64,000 bases of DNA from assembly GCF_001007875.1 (NCBI RefSeq), contig NZ_CP011412.1, forward strand, positions 3,472,001 through 3,536,000. The letters are read 5' to 3'. The position numbers and the translations under genes are program-made. The DNA comes from Sedimenticola thiotaurini (GTDB taxonomy: Bacteria > Pseudomonadota > Gammaproteobacteria > Chromatiales > Chromatiaceae). The notes beneath the pieces are model-generated. The model was not told the origin of the DNA. It did no database searches and worked only from the letters and a program-made list of their open reading frames with translations. Shown here piece after piece: positions 15,519 through 25,544 of this stretch (positions within the stretch are counted from its first letter, which is position 1; every line of letters begins with the position of its first letter).

Positions 15519-16577
15519 TTACTGTTGGGTGATCTTCTGGAACAGGGCGCCGATGGCAGTGGAGAGCTGCTCTGAACGATCCGGATCGCGCACGGCAGTC
15601 AGGATCGGCTGGCGCATTCCCGGTAGATAGAGCAGATCGGCGATACAGAGATTGAACGCCTCCTGTCCGGCACTGTTCTCCGCCAGCCGCTCCAGGAACA
15701 GCTGGCGTACTTCACTGTCCAGTAGCTGTTCCCAGGCGCGACCGGAGACGGCGGTGAGGATCTCGATGTGGTTGCCATCCGGGGCGTGGAGAATCTGTTT
15801 GATGATCCGACGTTGCAGTTCTGCTGAATCGGCGCGGGCGCTACCGCGAATAGCGGCTGCCAGCAGTGAGGGGTCTTTGTCGGGCTGCTGCAACTCCCGC
15901 TCCACCCGCTCAAGCAGGGCCTGGCAGACCGGTGCTGAAACGGTTTCGTTCTCCAGGCAGTGGCAGAGGGCAATCAGCGGCTGGTTAGGCAGTTCATTGA
16001 TGGCGCCGGCGACCAGCGATTCGTTCTTGTCCTGGTCCAGTCGAGCCGCCAGGTCAGCAATGCCCTGGTAACCGACGAACGACCACTGCTCCCAGCCCGG
16101 CTGACCGGAGAAATAGTGCCGGGCATGTTCATAGAAACGGGACGGTGGGGCATTCAACAGCCGGGAGATGCGGGCATGGAACACGGCCATGCGCTCATCC
16201 TTGGGCTTAAAGCTGTAGGGGTTGTCCTGCAGTGCCGACTCCAGTTGCTGCCCTTCGCTGTCCGCCTGCATCTTTTCACCAATGCGCTCGATCAGGCGAT
16301 GCATGAAGTCGTCCCGGGCCGCCTGCAGCAGTTTTCCCTGCTCATCCAGGGGCATGCGCAGGAACCAGATCAGCGGCTCCTGCTGGCTGCTCTTGTCCTG
16401 GAACAGCAGGGCAAACCAGGCCTGTTGTTGCAGCGGAAAAGGGTAGGGGATGTCGTTCTTTTCAAACTGCAGGAAGCGCTCCCGGGAGAGTTTCACCACC
16501 CGGCGTCCCATGTCGAAAAAGCGCAGACGGGCGCCGCTGGTCTCCAGAAATTCGGTAATGGTACTGATCTGTTGCAC
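15519..16577 (-). CDS. DUF3549 family protein
   Basis: A 352-residue soluble protein, mostly helical, beginning MQQISTITEFLETSGARLRF. This start and the segments FDMGRRVVKLSRERFLQFE and WFLRMPLDEQGKL match what I recall of DUF3549, a gammaproteobacterial family of unknown function. No signal peptide, membrane segment or catalytic motif is visible. It is followed 20 bp downstream in the same direction by ... the order on this strand is ycgN-like first, then this gene, with a 20-bp gap, so they probably form a unit. The function is unknown. Confidence 0.75.
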   Translation of the reverse strand: MQQISTITEFLETSGARLRFFDMGRRVVKLSRERFLQFEKNDIPYPFPLQQQAWFALLFQDKSSQQEPLIWFLRMPLDEQGKLLQAARDDFMHRLIERIGEKMQADSEGQQLESALQDNPYSFKPKDERMAVFHARISRLLNAPPSRFYEHARHYFSGQPGWEQWSFVGYQGIADLAARLDQDKNESLVAGAINELPNQPLIALCHCLENETVSAPVCQALLERVERELQQPDKDPSLLAAAIRGSARADSAELQRRIIKQILHAPDGNHIEILTAVSGRAWEQLLDSEVRQLFLERLAENSAGQEAFNLCIADLLYLPGMRQPILTAVRDPDRSEQLSTAIGALFQKITQQ

Positions 16578-16597
16578 GGGGTTTCTCGCTAAGTCAG

Positions 16598-17041
16598 TTA
16601 GCTGATCCAGTCTATGATGTGATATTCCAGGTCGTCGGCCTCCAGTTCACTAATCACCCGTCCGCCCACCGAATTCCCGCTCTGGACAACGGAATCCGGG
16701 TCTCCGGAGACCAGCGGGTGCCAGTGCGGCAGCGGTTTACCCTCCGCCAGTAGCCGATAGGCGCAACTCTCCGGCAGCCAGTAGGGATCCTCCAGCACCG
16801 CCAGAGTAATGGTGACGCATTCCGGGACATTCCGGGAGCGGTTGGGATAGTCGCTGCAACGACAATCGGACTGATCCAGGTAGCGACAGCAGACATTGGT
16901 GAATTGGATCTCCCGGGTCTCCTCGTCCTCGAACCGGTGCAGGCAGCACTTGGCGCAGCCGTCACAGAGGGATTCCCATTCGGACGGAGTCAGCTGGGCG
17001 AGGGGTTTGCGAACCCAGAATGGTGTTTCAGATGAATTCAT
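16598..17041 (-). CDS. YcgN-like cysteine-cluster protein (UPF0260)
   Basis: A 147-residue protein of the UPF0260/YcgN family. The conserved cysteines are clear: LCDGCAKCCLHRFED (residues about 26-40), then TNVCCRYLDQSDCRCSDYPNR. The CxxCxxCC pattern is that of the zinc- or iron-chelating CxxCxxCC family. The function is not established; metal binding is likely. The start MNSSETPFWVRKPLAQLT has the usual family length. Upstream lies an AT-rich 357-bp spacer with DnaA-box-like sequences; 20 bp downstream is the DUF3549 gene. Confidence 0.85.
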   Translation of the reverse strand: MNSSETPFWVRKPLAQLTPSEWESLCDGCAKCCLHRFEDEETREIQFTNVCCRYLDQSDCRCSDYPNRSRNVPECVTITLAVLEDPYWLPESCAYRLLAEGKPLPHWHPLVSGDPDSVVQSGNSVGGRVISELEADDLEYHIIDWIS

Positions 17042-17398
17042 CGCGCTATTCTAACAGTCATTGGCCCGCTGTGGCGTGCCGATTAACCCTGCCAAACCCC
17101 TGCGCTGCCAGGCGCTGTTTTTCATCCAAATTGATCTTGACAATCGGCTAAGTGATTGTCGTTCTGACGTTTTGTTAACATTAAACCAGGTGCGGGGATG
17201 GCTTATGTGTTGTTGCGAATCTTTTTGTGACCTGTTTCCGGTGTGTTTTTAACTAACTGAAAAATATAGTGTTTTTATGCTGTATAAAAAGTAAACAAAA
17301 CCGTAACAGTGTTGAATGTACGTGAGGTACGGGCAAGTTTCGGCAACTTCTCCACAATGTTATCCACAGGAATTGTGAATAATTTTCCGGCCGTTTTT
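17042..17398. other. AT-rich spacer upstream of ycgN with DnaA-box cluster
   Basis: A 357-bp non-coding stretch between two minus-strand genes. The 17245-17310 part is visibly AT-rich (runs such as AAAAATATAGTGTTTTTATG). At 17348-17382 three DnaA-box-like 9-mers occur, listed separately. No open frame here has a convincing ribosome site. It must contain the ycgN promoter, which I could not pick out with confidence. Confidence 0.5.
17348..17382. promoter_or_regulatory. Cluster of three DnaA-box-like sites
   Basis: TTCTCCACA (17348-17356, one mismatch) and TTATCCACA (17360-17368, perfect) lie on the plus strand, and TGTGAATAA (17374-17382) is the complement of the perfect box TTATTCACA. The two perfect boxes face each other across five bases. 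Function (DnaA titration, replication control or regulation of ycgN) is inferred only. Confidence 0.5.
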
Positions 17399-17683
17399 CT
17401 ATTCTGCCGGGGGTGCCGGGGTTGGGGTGATCCGGGTATCGCCGGCCGCGTTCTCCAGCGAGTGATTGAGCTGCTGATCCAGCTGACTGTTCTGTTTCCG
17501 GGCCGCCTCGATCAGCCGTTGTAGGGTATCCAGACGGTCGCGATTATCCTGGGTGGTCTGCCGTAGAAGTTCAATCTCCTGCTGAAGTTGATCGCGCTGG
17601 CTGGCGAGCGCGTCGATATCCTCGGCAAACGCCTGAATAGTGATTGGCAGGAGACAGATCGAGAGCAGGGATTGTTTTCTCAT
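17399..17683 (-). CDS. Small secreted coiled-coil protein
   Basis: A 94-residue protein with a Sec signal peptide (KQSLLSICLLPITIQAFAED, cleavage after AFA) and a mature part that is one predicted coiled coil (about residues 22-75, rich in Q, L, R, D and E in heptad-like spacing), ending in a Pro/Thr tail (TPTPAPPAE). It is probably periplasmic. I do not recognise a family. It lies alone upstream of the ycgN spacer on the same strand. Confidence 0.6.
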   Translation of the reverse strand: MRKQSLLSICLLPITIQAFAEDIDALASQRDQLQQEIELLRQTTQDNRDRLDTLQRLIEAARKQNSQLDQQLNHSLENAAGDTRITPTPAPPAE

Positions 17684-17991
17684 GTTTGGCGCACGTTAGG
17701 TATTAGAGATTGGCAAGAGCCGTGATTGTGCCAGTTTACCGGCTCTGTTTCAGCAAAGGCGGCGGAAAGCGGGCCGGAATGGGAAACCGGCCACATTTCA
17801 TGGGATAATGCGCCGGTTTTTTCTATCTATAAACCTGTCTGGCACGAGGCGCCGATCCGCAACTCACTGAAGCGTGGGTCAACATCGGTTTGGTGCGCTG
17901 GATACCATGTGCATCTGGAATCATCCAGCGCCGGGAAAGGGGGGGGCTGCGTGCCGCTGCTATTTTGAATATTTTTGCAGGAGTTGTGGGG

Positions 17992-18831
17992 ATGCTCTCA
18001 GCGCGGCGTTCCATCGGGCAGGGTGCAGACCGCTGTACCGACCAGGGGGATGATAATCCCTATGAGCAGGGCGTGGCGGCCTACGGGCGCCGTGCCTATG
18101 AAGAGGCCTATCGCTGTTGGTCGGCATTGGCTGAGGCGGGGGAGGCCCGGGCGCAGTACGGCCTGGCGGTGCTGTTTGATCGTGGTGAAGGCGTAACGAG
18201 AAATTTTACCCTGGCTGCTGACTGGTACCGGCGCGCTGCTGAACAGGGCCTGGTGGATGCCCAGTACAATCTGGCCCTGCTGTATAACGAAGGTATCGGT
18301 GTTCAGCCCAACCCCAGCCAGGCGGTACGCTGGCTGGGGGAGGCCGCCAATCAGGGTGATGGGGAGTCCCAGTATCGATTGGCTCGCTGCTATGACCAGG
18401 GCCTGGGGGTGGCGCAGAACCGGGAGTTGGCGGTCGACTGGTATACCCGGGCTGCTGAACAGGGGCATGCGGCGGCGCGCAACTGCCTGGGGGATATGTA
18501 CCGGACCGGTGATGGGGTGACCCGGGATTATGCCCGGGCGCTGCACTGGTTCACCCTGGCGGCCCGGCAGGGCTATGGCTACGCCCAGGTTAACCTGGGC
18601 TATCTGTATGACCAGGGCCTGGGGGTGTCCCCCGATCCGCAGGAGGCGATCAACTGGTATCGGGAAGCGGCTCTGCATGGCGACCCCGTGGCCCAGTACA
18701 ACCTGGCCGAGATGTTCCGTATCGGTCGCGGCACGGAACGGGATCTGCAGCAAGCCACCCGCTGGTACCGGAAAGCGGCCGCACAGGGCCATCCGGGCGC
18801 CGCCAGGCGGCTGCGCCGGATGGGATTTTGA
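17992..18831 (+). CDS. Sel1-like repeat (TPR-type) protein
   Basis: A 279-residue protein made almost entirely of Sel1-like repeats of 36 residues, about seven of them (motif A-QYNLALLYNEGIGV-AVRWLGEAANQG). Such repeats form helical solenoids for protein binding. I chose the ATG at 17992, which has AGGAG eight bases before it; the longer frame adds 34 unrelated residues. No signal peptide is visible, so a cytoplasmic location is likely. It is convergent with sthA, with only 8 bp between the stops. The partner is unknown. Confidence 0.8.
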   Translation: MLSARRSIGQGADRCTDQGDDNPYEQGVAAYGRRAYEEAYRCWSALAEAGEARAQYGLAVLFDRGEGVTRNFTLAADWYRRAAEQGLVDAQYNLALLYNEGIGVQPNPSQAVRWLGEAANQGDGESQYRLARCYDQGLGVAQNRELAVDWYTRAAEQGHAAARNCLGDMYRTGDGVTRDYARALHWFTLAARQGYGYAQVNLGYLYDQGLGVSPDPQEAINWYREAALHGDPVAQYNLAEMFRIGRGTERDLQQATRWYRKAAAQGHPGAARRLRRMGF

Positions 18832-18839
18832 GGGGACTG

Positions 18840-20237
18840 CTAAAAAATGCGGTTCAGGCCGTTCAATGCGGCCACGCGATAGGCTTCAGCCATGGTGGGA
18901 TAGTTAAAGGTGGTCTCGGTAAAGTAGTGCAGATTGTTGGCTTCGCCCTTCTGGGACATGATGGCCTGGCCGATGTGGATGATCTCCGCGGCTGTTTCAC
19001 CAAAACAGTGAATGCCGAGAATCTCAAACGTCTCCCGGTGGAACAGAATTTTCAACATGCCCACGGTATGACCGGTGATCTGCGCCCGGGCGATGCTTTT
19101 GAACATGGCGTGTCCCACCTCGTAGGGCACCTGCTGTTCGGTGAGTTCTCTTTCTGTTTTGCCCAGGGAACTGATCTCCGGATTGGTGTAGATGCCGGTG
19201 GGGAACTGTTCTATCAGGTTCCAGTCACACTTTCCGGCGCTGATCTGGGCGCCGACAAATCGTCCCTGGTCGTAGCTGGCACTGGCTAATCCAGGCGGGC
19301 CTGCCACGTCACCGGCTGCAAAAATATGCTCCAGATCGGTCTGGTAGCGTTCATTGACTTCGATCTGCCCGCGGTGGTTGACTCGCACGCCGATCTCCTC
19401 AAGTCCCATATCCCGGGTGTTGCCGGAGCGACCGTTCGCCCAGAGCAGGATGTCCGTCTTAAACTTTTTCCCCGATTTGCAGTGCAGGACCACACCATCC
19501 GCCATCGGCTCGACCCGCTCATACTCCTCGTTGTTGCGGATCACCACCCCCTGGTTGCGCAGGTGATAGCTGAGTGCGTCAGTGATCTCATCGTCGAGGA
19601 AGGAGAGCAGCCGGTCCCGGGTGTCCACCAGATTCACTTTTACGTCCAGATTGCAGAAGATCGATGCATATTCGCAGCCGATCACCCCGGCTCCGTAGAC
19701 GGTCAGGGATTTCGGGGTGTGCTTCAGTGACAGGATGCTGTCACTGTCGTGTATCCGCGGGTGGCTGAAGTCTATATCGTCGGGATGATAGGGTGACGAG
19801 CCGGTCGCGATTACGAAATTGTTGGCGGTCACCTGTTCCGAGGAGCCGTCCACATGCAGGATGTTCAGGGTGTTGGCATCCACAAAGCTGGCGCTGCCGT
19901 TGAAAATATCCACGTTATTGCGGGAATAATAACGATAGCGAGTACTTACCTGCTCCTGAATCACCGAGTCCGCCGCGCGCAACATACGGGGATAGTCCGC
20001 ATTGACCTGTTCGACGCTGTGCAGGAACAGCGGATTGCGTTTGTAGTCCACCAGCATGGAGATGTTGTGGCGCAGTGCCTTGCTGGGGATGGTTCCCCAG
20101 TGGGTGCAGCCACCGCCCACCTTGCTGTGTTTCTCAACGATAGCGATATTCTGGCCTGACTTGGCCAGTTTCATGGCAGCGCCTTCGCCAGCAGGGCCGC
20201 TGCCGATAACTAGGGTGTCGTAATGTTTTTGTGTCAT
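18840..20237 (-). CDS. sthA: Soluble pyridine nucleotide transhydrogenase SthA
   Basis: A 465-residue flavoprotein of the disulfide-reductase fold. The FAD motif is at the N-terminus ([19 protein letters not shown]) and [17 protein letters not shown] near residue 40 is diagnostic of SthA: one cysteine of the usual redox pair is replaced. An NAD(P)-binding motif ([14 protein letters not shown]) and [21 protein letters not shown] follow. It moves reducing equivalents between NADPH and NAD+. I chose the ATG at 20237 (MTQKHYDTL), the family start; the longer frame adds 17 residues. Single gene. Confidence 0.93.
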   Translation of the reverse strand: MTQKHYDTLVIGSGPAGEGAAMKLAKSGQNIAIVEKHSKVGGGCTHWGTIPSKALRHNISMLVDYKRNPLFLHSVEQVNADYPRMLRAADSVIQEQVSTRYRYYSRNNVDIFNGSASFVDANTLNILHVDGSSEQVTANNFVIATGSSPYHPDDIDFSHPRIHDSDSILSLKHTPKSLTVYGAGVIGCEYASIFCNLDVKVNLVDTRDRLLSFLDDEITDALSYHLRNQGVVIRNNEEYERVEPMADGVVLHCKSGKKFKTDILLWANGRSGNTRDMGLEEIGVRVNHRGQIEVNERYQTDLEHIFAAGDVAGPPGLASASYDQGRFVGAQISAGKCDWNLIEQFPTGIYTNPEISSLGKTERELTEQQVPYEVGHAMFKSIARAQITGHTVGMLKILFHRETFEILGIHCFGETAAEIIHIGQAIMSQKGEANNLHYFTETTFNYPTMAEAYRVAALNGLNRIF

Positions 20238-20553
20238 GTTATCTGTTCTTCTGGAGGGGCATGAGGATTGATGTGCTGATCCGGTCAAGGATGGGCCACA
20301 GAATTTTTTAATAGAATCATTAGTATACTCTTTGCTGGCTATTGGAGCCAGATGCAGAATCTAAAGTCGCTCTGTATTCGGATAGTCATACTATTATTTC
20401 TGAATTTTTACCGGCGGCACCGCAGACACTGCCGCAACGGATGAATTATGTGGCCCGATCCCGGTCAAAAGGGCAGGCCTGCATTAGCCATTCCTGATAA
20501 AATCGCCGTCCGACAATCCCTGGCGCCGCGGCCTGACCGGCAACGAAACCGTT
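20238..20553. other. Divergent spacer between sthA and copA
   Basis: A 316-bp region that must hold two divergent promoters. The 20305-20410 part is AT-rich. I looked for a CueR-type copper operator (ACCTTCC-N-GGAAGGT) in front of copA and found none. No gene seen. Confidence 0.4.
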
Positions 20554-22971
20554 ATGCAACAACAGACACCCAATGAGTCACTGCGTATCAATCTGCCCGT
20601 GGAAGGTATGACCTGCGCCGCCTGTTCGACCCGCCTGGAGCGTGTGCTGGGCAAGCAGAACGGTGTCTCCGTGGCCCAGGTCAATCTCGCCGCCAACAGT
20701 GCCAGCGTGGAGTTTGACCGGGCAAAGATCTCTCCCCTGGATATTACCGCGGCGATCAGTCGGGCCGGCTTTTCAGTCCCTTCGGAAACCCGGGAGTTGC
20801 TGATCAGTGGCATGACCTGCGCCGCCTGTTCCACTCGTTTGGAGAAGGTGCTGTCCCGCCTGCCCGGGGTGGAACGGGCGGTAGTCAACCTGGCAACGGA
20901 AAAGGCGTCAGTTACCGCGCCGGCCGGGTTGGTGTCCCAGGCTGAACTGATTGCGGCGGTGGAGCGGGCGGGTTTCAAGGCAGCACCGGTCGCCACGGCT
21001 GCCGAACAGCAGGCCCGCCTGCAGGTACTGGCCGAACAGCGCAGAAGCCGGGAGTTGCGGAAACTGATTCTGGCACTGGCGTTGTCCTTGCCACTGGCGT
21101 TACCAATGCTGCTGATGCCGTTCGGCATACAGGCCGAGTTGCCCCCTTTCTGGCAGCTGGCGCTGGCTACACCGGTGCAGTTCTGGCTGGGATGGCGCTT
21201 CTATGAAGGGGCCTACAAATCCCTGCGGGGTGGCGCTGGCAATATGGATGTGCTGGTGGTGATGGGGACCAGTGCCGCCTGGGGGCTAAGCGCCTGGGTA
21301 ACCCTGTTCGGTGGTGCCGGAGGTCATCTCTATTTTGAGGCGGGCGCCATGGTGATCAGCCTGGTGCTGTTGGGCAAATGGCTGGAGGGGCGGGCCAAGC
21401 GCAGCGCCGCATCCGCCATCCGTGCCCTGATGGATCTGCAACCGGAACTGGCCCGGGTTGAGCGGGATGGTGGCGTTGTAGAAGTGCCGGCGGAGAGCGT
21501 CACCCATGGCGAGGTGGTGGTGATCCGGCCGGGAGAACGGGTGCCGGTGGACGGCTTGATTGTCGAAGGGGCGAGCCAACTGGATGAATCCCTGATTACC
21601 GGTGAATCCCTGCCGGTGGAGCGGAGTGTCGGTGATCGGGTCACCGGGGCGTCGGTAAACGGTTCGGGCCTGCTGCGGGTGGAAGCTACCACGGTCGGCA
21701 CCGAGTCCACTCTGGCGCGGATTATCCGCCTGGTGGAGAGCGCCCAGGCCAGCAAGGCGCCGGTACAGAAACTGGTGGATCAGATCTCCGCCATATTCGT
21801 GCCGGTGGTCGCTGGTATTGCTCTGCTCACTTTCCTGGGTTGGTGGCTGATCGGCTCCAACCTGGAAGTGGCCTTTATCGCGGCGGTATCGGTGCTGGTG
21901 ATCGCCTGCCCCTGTGCCCTCGGCCTGGCTACACCGACCGCGCTGATGGTGGGTACCGGGGTGGCAGCCAGGAACGGCGTGCTGATAAAGGATGCGGAGG
22001 CGCTGGAGCGGGCCCACCACTGCAGTGCGGTGATTCTGGACAAGACCGGCACCCTGACCCTGGGCAGACCCACGGTGGAGTCGGTAGTGGCGCTGGATGG
22101 GGATGCTGCGGCACTGCTGCAGTTGACCGCTTCTGCCCAGCAGGGCAGTGAGCACCCTCTGGCCCACGCCATACTGGAACGGGCTGAAGCGGATGGGCTC
22201 ACCCTGCAGCCGGTGACGGATTTCAACACCCTGGCCGGACGTGGACTGGCTGCCCGGCTGGGCGATCGGAAGCTGCTGATCGGCAACAGTCGCCTGATGA
22301 ACGAGCAGGGGATCGCTCTGGATAGTCTGGCGGCCGAAGCCGCACAACTGGAGAATCAGGGACGCACCCTGATGTGGGTGGCGGAGACCGCTCCGGCTGC
22401 TGGAGTGCTTGGCTATATCGCTGTCAGCGACCCGGTCAAAACGGAGGCGCCAGACGCGGTGGCGGCGCTGAAGCGGCAGGGCATCCTGACTGTGATGCTG
22501 ACCGGTGACAATCGACACGCCGCCCGCGCGGTAGCCGACCGGGTCGGCATCGACCAGGTGGTGGCCGAGGTGCTGCCGGAGGAGAAGGCAGCCGAGGTAG
22601 TGCGTCTGCGTGAGCAGGGGCGGGTGGTGGCCATGGTGGGGGACGGCATCAATGATGCGCCGGCCCTGGCGGCGGCGGATGTGGGGATGGCGATGGGCAC
22701 GGGAACCGATGTGGCCATGCATACCGCTGGGATTACCCTGATGCGGGGTGATCCCCAGTTGGTGTCCGATGCCATATCCATATCCCGTGCCACCTATGGG
22801 AAGATCCGGCAGAATCTGTTCTGGGCGCTGATCTATAACCTGATCGCCATTCCCCTGGCAGCCTCCGGTTTGCTCAGCCCGGTGGTGGCCGGCGCGGCCA
22901 TGGCCATGTCATCGGTGAGCGTGGTGTCCAATTCCCTGTTGTTACGGCGCTGGCGCAGTTCAGCCCGATAA
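20554..22971 (+). CDS. copA: CopA, Cu(+)-exporting P1B-type ATPase
   Basis: An 805-residue copper pump. Two N-terminal metal-binding HMA domains each have [12 protein letters not shown] (near residues 18 and 88). The membrane metal site is CPC in [16 protein letters not shown] (about residue 450), phosphorylation is at DKTGTLT (about 496), and the hinge motif [16 protein letters not shown] is intact. It exports cytosolic Cu(+) to the periplasm, either for detoxification or to supply copper to oxidases. A copZ-like gene follows 25 bp downstream, so chaperone and pump are co-transcribed. The promoter lacks a recognisable CueR site. Confidence 0.95.
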   Translation: MQQQTPNESLRINLPVEGMTCAACSTRLERVLGKQNGVSVAQVNLAANSASVEFDRAKISPLDITAAISRAGFSVPSETRELLISGMTCAACSTRLEKVLSRLPGVERAVVNLATEKASVTAPAGLVSQAELIAAVERAGFKAAPVATAAEQQARLQVLAEQRRSRELRKLILALALSLPLALPMLLMPFGIQAELPPFWQLALATPVQFWLGWRFYEGAYKSLRGGAGNMDVLVVMGTSAAWGLSAWVTLFGGAGGHLYFEAGAMVISLVLLGKWLEGRAKRSAASAIRALMDLQPELARVERDGGVVEVPAESVTHGEVVVIRPGERVPVDGLIVEGASQLDESLITGESLPVERSVGDRVTGASVNGSGLLRVEATTVGTESTLARIIRLVESAQASKAPVQKLVDQISAIFVPVVAGIALLTFLGWWLIGSNLEVAFIAAVSVLVIACPCALGLATPTALMVGTGVAARNGVLIKDAEALERAHHCSAVILDKTGTLTLGRPTVESVVALDGDAAALLQLTASAQQGSEHPLAHAILERAEADGLTLQPVTDFNTLAGRGLAARLGDRKLLIGNSRLMNEQGIALDSLAAEAAQLENQGRTLMWVAETAPAAGVLGYIAVSDPVKTEAPDAVAALKRQGILTVMLTGDNRHAARAVADRVGIDQVVAEVLPEEKAAEVVRLREQGRVVAMVGDGINDAPALAAADVGMAMGTGTDVAMHTAGITLMRGDPQLVSDAISISRATYGKIRQNLFWALIYNLIAIPLAASGLLSPVVAGAAMAMSSVSVVSNSLLLRRWRSSAR

Positions 22972-22996
22972 TTTTTAACTCTGTTGTTGGAGTACG

Positions 22997-23203
22997 ATGA
23001 TGGCAAAGACCTATAAAGTGGAAGGCATGACCTGTGGCGGTTGTGCCAGTTCAGTGGAGCAGGCAATCAAGACAGCGGCGGCCCAGGCCAGTGTGGATGT
23101 TCAACTGGAAGGTGGACTGGTGACTGTCGATGGAGTGGACGATGATGACCTGATCAGGCAGGCAGTTGAAGATGCCGGTTTCACCTATGCTGGTACCGCC
23201 TAA
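22997..23203 (+). CDS. copZ: CopZ-like copper chaperone (HMA domain)
   Basis: A 68-residue single HMA domain with the metal-binding motif GMTCGGCASSVEQA near residue 9, KVEGMTC at the first strand, and a final strand ending in AGFTYAG. Such proteins deliver Cu(+) to CopA's N-terminal domains. It lies 25 bp after copA in the same direction. The CGGC instead of CAAC motif is common in free chaperones. The start could be either of the two adjacent ATGs. Confidence 0.88.
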   Translation: MMAKTYKVEGMTCGGCASSVEQAIKTAAAQASVDVQLEGGLVTVDGVDDDDLIRQAVEDAGFTYAGTA

Positions 23204-23322
23204 CCGGGGCCAATCGACCCACCGTTACCCCGTATAGGCAGGGTGAATGGTGATAATCCGGCGGATTATGGCCAGGCCGTGGTGGCGCGCCGCCTATGTG
23301 CCACGGCCTGTGCGGGGTCTGC

Positions 23323-23757
23323 TCAGAGTCTATGGGGCAGATTTTTGCGGATGGTCTCAACATCCTGGGTAGTGAGATTCTTGGATATCTCAGTGGCAAC
23401 CAGTTTCTGCAGGGGTTGCGGCTGTTGCTTTCTCAAGAGCCCAAGGAAGCTGGGCGCGGCGATAACATGAAGTTTGTTGAAATGGCCCTGGGCTCGACCT
23501 GATTCCAGAGTGGCACAGACCTGGTGTGCGAAGCGTACTGCCTCATCGTGCTTGGTTTCATTGACATGACCCACGTCATGACTGCGGGGACCGGCGCTGC
23601 GGTCACGCCCCGGCCGGTCCGCTACCAGATCCCCGGTATGCAGGCGGGCCTCCGGATGATCCAGGGTGTGGATCTCTACCAGGGGACTAAAGGCGTTCTC
23701 GGCGGAGAAGATTCTTGCACGGCTTGTGTCAGCAACAACTACCCAGGCTGCATTCAT
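23323..23757 (-). CDS. Host attachment family protein
   Basis: A 144-residue protein matching the family named for attachment to host cells (PF10116), as judged from WVVVADTSRARIFSA at the N-terminus and FNKLHVIAAPSFLGLLR in the middle. It is cytoplasmic by sequence; the name comes from an Agrobacterium gene and the biochemical role is unknown. The start at 23757 is preceded by GAGAGGA at a good distance, whereas the ATG two codons earlier is too close to it. Convergent with copZ. Confidence 0.8.
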   Translation of the reverse strand: MNAAWVVVADTSRARIFSAENAFSPLVEIHTLDHPEARLHTGDLVADRPGRDRSAGPRSHDVGHVNETKHDEAVRFAHQVCATLESGRAQGHFNKLHVIAAPSFLGLLRKQQPQPLQKLVATEISKNLTTQDVETIRKNLPHRL

Positions 23758-23914
23758 AATCATTCCTCTCTCAAGTTGATAAACGGGTCAACGACCCCGG
23801 AGATTAAAGTATAGAGGAATATCCCCTGCTGTTTTTGCCCTGGGTCAGTCGAAATCCTCTTCCTGATGGTGGGGACGTGGAGGATCTTGTGGCCACTTTA
23901 GGTGCCGCGTCGGA

Positions 23915-24661
23915 TCAGCCCCGCTGGACCTGCTCCAGTGAGGCTATCCAATGGTCGATTGAGATGGGCAGATAGCCGGTCAACTCCAGGTTCCGGTCCT
24001 CCAGCACATCCTGCCCAGGGTGACGTTGTTGCCAGTACTCCATCATCTGGTCACGATGCAGCAGCAGTGCCTGGATATGGGGCCGGAACAGTCTCAGCAT
24101 GGCACTGATCCAGCGGTTTACCGGCCAGGAGGGCCAGGCGTGTTCGATGGCGAATTGAGGCAGCATCTCGATTACGTCCCGTGCGCTGTACCAGGTTTCT
24201 CCGGTCACCCAGCGATTGGCGGCAAACAGGCCGATGGGGCGTCCCCAGGCATCCATGGAGATGCCCGCCAGGTGGGCGATGGCATCCTGGCCCTGGGGCC
24301 AGGGTTCACTGGTCAGGGGGTAATCCAGTGGCTCAGCCGGCCAGGCGCGTCCGCCGGTGCGAAGGAAAGTATGGAAATGACCGTGCTCCTGAATATCGCT
24401 GCGATGGGCGTGGTAGTAGTACTGGCCAAAGGTCTCGTTATCAAACACGTCATCACGGGGATAGTGTTCCAGTTCGACAAAATCCCCCTGCCCTTTGAGC
24501 ATCTCCCCCACCAGGTTCAGTCCGACCCGCTCCAGTGCGCCCATGCAGGAGCGAACCTCGTCACCGGCATGCAACATCGTTTTGATCTCGTCCTGGAGCA
24601 GGTGGACGGGGTTGGGTGGTATCAGCTGGGGTGGCTGTATGTGTGGTTCTCTGTTACTCAT
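23915..24661 (-). CDS. Conserved hypothetical protein (DUF6969-like)
   Basis: A 248-residue soluble protein with a His-rich centre (YYYHAHRSDIQEHGHFHTFLR, about residues 80-102) and WVTGETWYSARDVIEML further on. I recall a family now called DUF6969 with this HAHR...HGHFHTF pattern, but am not certain. The clustered histidines suggest metal binding (inference). No signal peptide. It lies on the same strand as the NPCAA cytochrome upstream, 214 bp away. Confidence 0.6.
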   Translation of the reverse strand: MSNREPHIQPPQLIPPNPVHLLQDEIKTMLHAGDEVRSCMGALERVGLNLVGEMLKGQGDFVELEHYPRDDVFDNETFGQYYYHAHRSDIQEHGHFHTFLRTGGRAWPAEPLDYPLTSEPWPQGQDAIAHLAGISMDAWGRPIGLFAANRWVTGETWYSARDVIEMLPQFAIEHAWPSWPVNRWISAMLRLFRPHIQALLLHRDQMMEYWQQRHPGQDVLEDRNLELTGYLPISIDHWIASLEQVQRG

Positions 24662-24875
24662 CTGTCAAAGTCCCAAAGCAGGATCGCATAATCGTTGCCA
24701 ATGCAGCGCAGCCGGGGCGGTAAATTCGGGCACCTTCAGCAGGTTCCACGGGAGGTGTGCCGGCAGAAAAAGTGGCGATACCATCACCGGAGGCGATCAG
24801 GGGGAGCTGACCCCATGCTGTCCCCCGGTGCGGGCGCGCGGGTCAGGTGACGGGCTTTGGCCCGCCACCTGTTTC

Positions 24876-25544
24876 TCAATTGGCGGCGCAGGGATTTCTG
24901 GCTGCACAGGGATTTTTTGCCGCGCAGGGGTTCTTTGCGGCACAGGGGTTTTTCGCCGCACAAGGGTTCATGGTCCCGCTGCTGTGCGATTCGGCAAAGT
25001 TTTTCTGCTGATGGGTCACGTAAGTGGCCAGGGCGGCCAGTTCCATGGAGTCCCAGGCCAGGGGTTGGGCCGCCATAGGGGAGACCATGCAGAGCTGTAC
25101 CATCTCGTCGGCGTGAACGGTTTTTACCTGAAACTGGTCATTGGCCATCTGTACGTAGTGGGGGTAGGGTTGGGCGAATGTGGCCTGGAACATGCCATGG
25201 TTGTTGTGGCAGCTGTTACAGGAGATGCCGTTACTGCTCAGGCTGGTATCCTTGAACAGTCTTTCGCCCTCGGCCAGCAGTGTGGCCTGATCAGCCTGGT
25301 AGGGTTGGTAGTTATCGGGACGTGTTACGGCAGCGGAGTTGATCCGGGCCGCGCAGGGATTCATCGACTGGGCGGTGCAAGGGTTCCTGCCGGCACAGGG
25401 GGTGATGCTTTTTGCTGCGCAGGGATTTCTGGATCTGGCCGCGCAGGGATTGGCCGCATAGAGTGGGGTGCCGCCGAGTACGACGGTGGTCAGACAGCCA
25501 CTGACAATGGCTGTCAGGGTCTTTCTGGAGCTGGTCTGCTTCAT
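24876..25544 (-). CDS. Periplasmic monohaem cytochrome c flanked by Cys-rich NPCAA repeats
   Basis: A 222-residue exported protein. A signal peptide (about residues 1-31, ending PLYAAN) is followed by five NPCAA-type units (NPCAAR, NPCAAK, TPCAGR, NPCTAQ, NPCAAR). The central domain has one haem site, CNSCH, near residue 108, and several later methionines that could be axial ligands. The tail has five more units (NPCAAK three times, NPCAAR, NPCAAN), ending the protein. That gives ten repeat cysteines besides the haem pair. Start: ATG 25544 with AGGAG upstream. Electron transfer combined with metal binding by the Cys repeats is an inference. copA/copZ are about 2 kb away. Confidence 0.8.
   Translation of the reverse strand: MKQTSSRKTLTAIVSGCLTTVVLGGTPLYAANPCAARSRNPCAAKSITPCAGRNPCTAQSMNPCAARINSAAVTRPDNYQPYQADQATLLAEGERLFKDTSLSSNGISCNSCHNNHGMFQATFAQPYPHYVQMANDQFQVKTVHADEMVQLCMVSPMAAQPLAWDSMELAALATYVTHQQKNFAESHSSGTMNPCAAKNPCAAKNPCAAKNPCAARNPCAAN

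Noticed and set aside
17042-17398. The chromosomal replication origin
   Set aside because: Two perfect DnaA boxes are too few and none of the usual oriC neighbours are present.
20238-20553. A CueR operator for copA
   Set aside because: No ACCTTCC-type dyad was found in the spacer.
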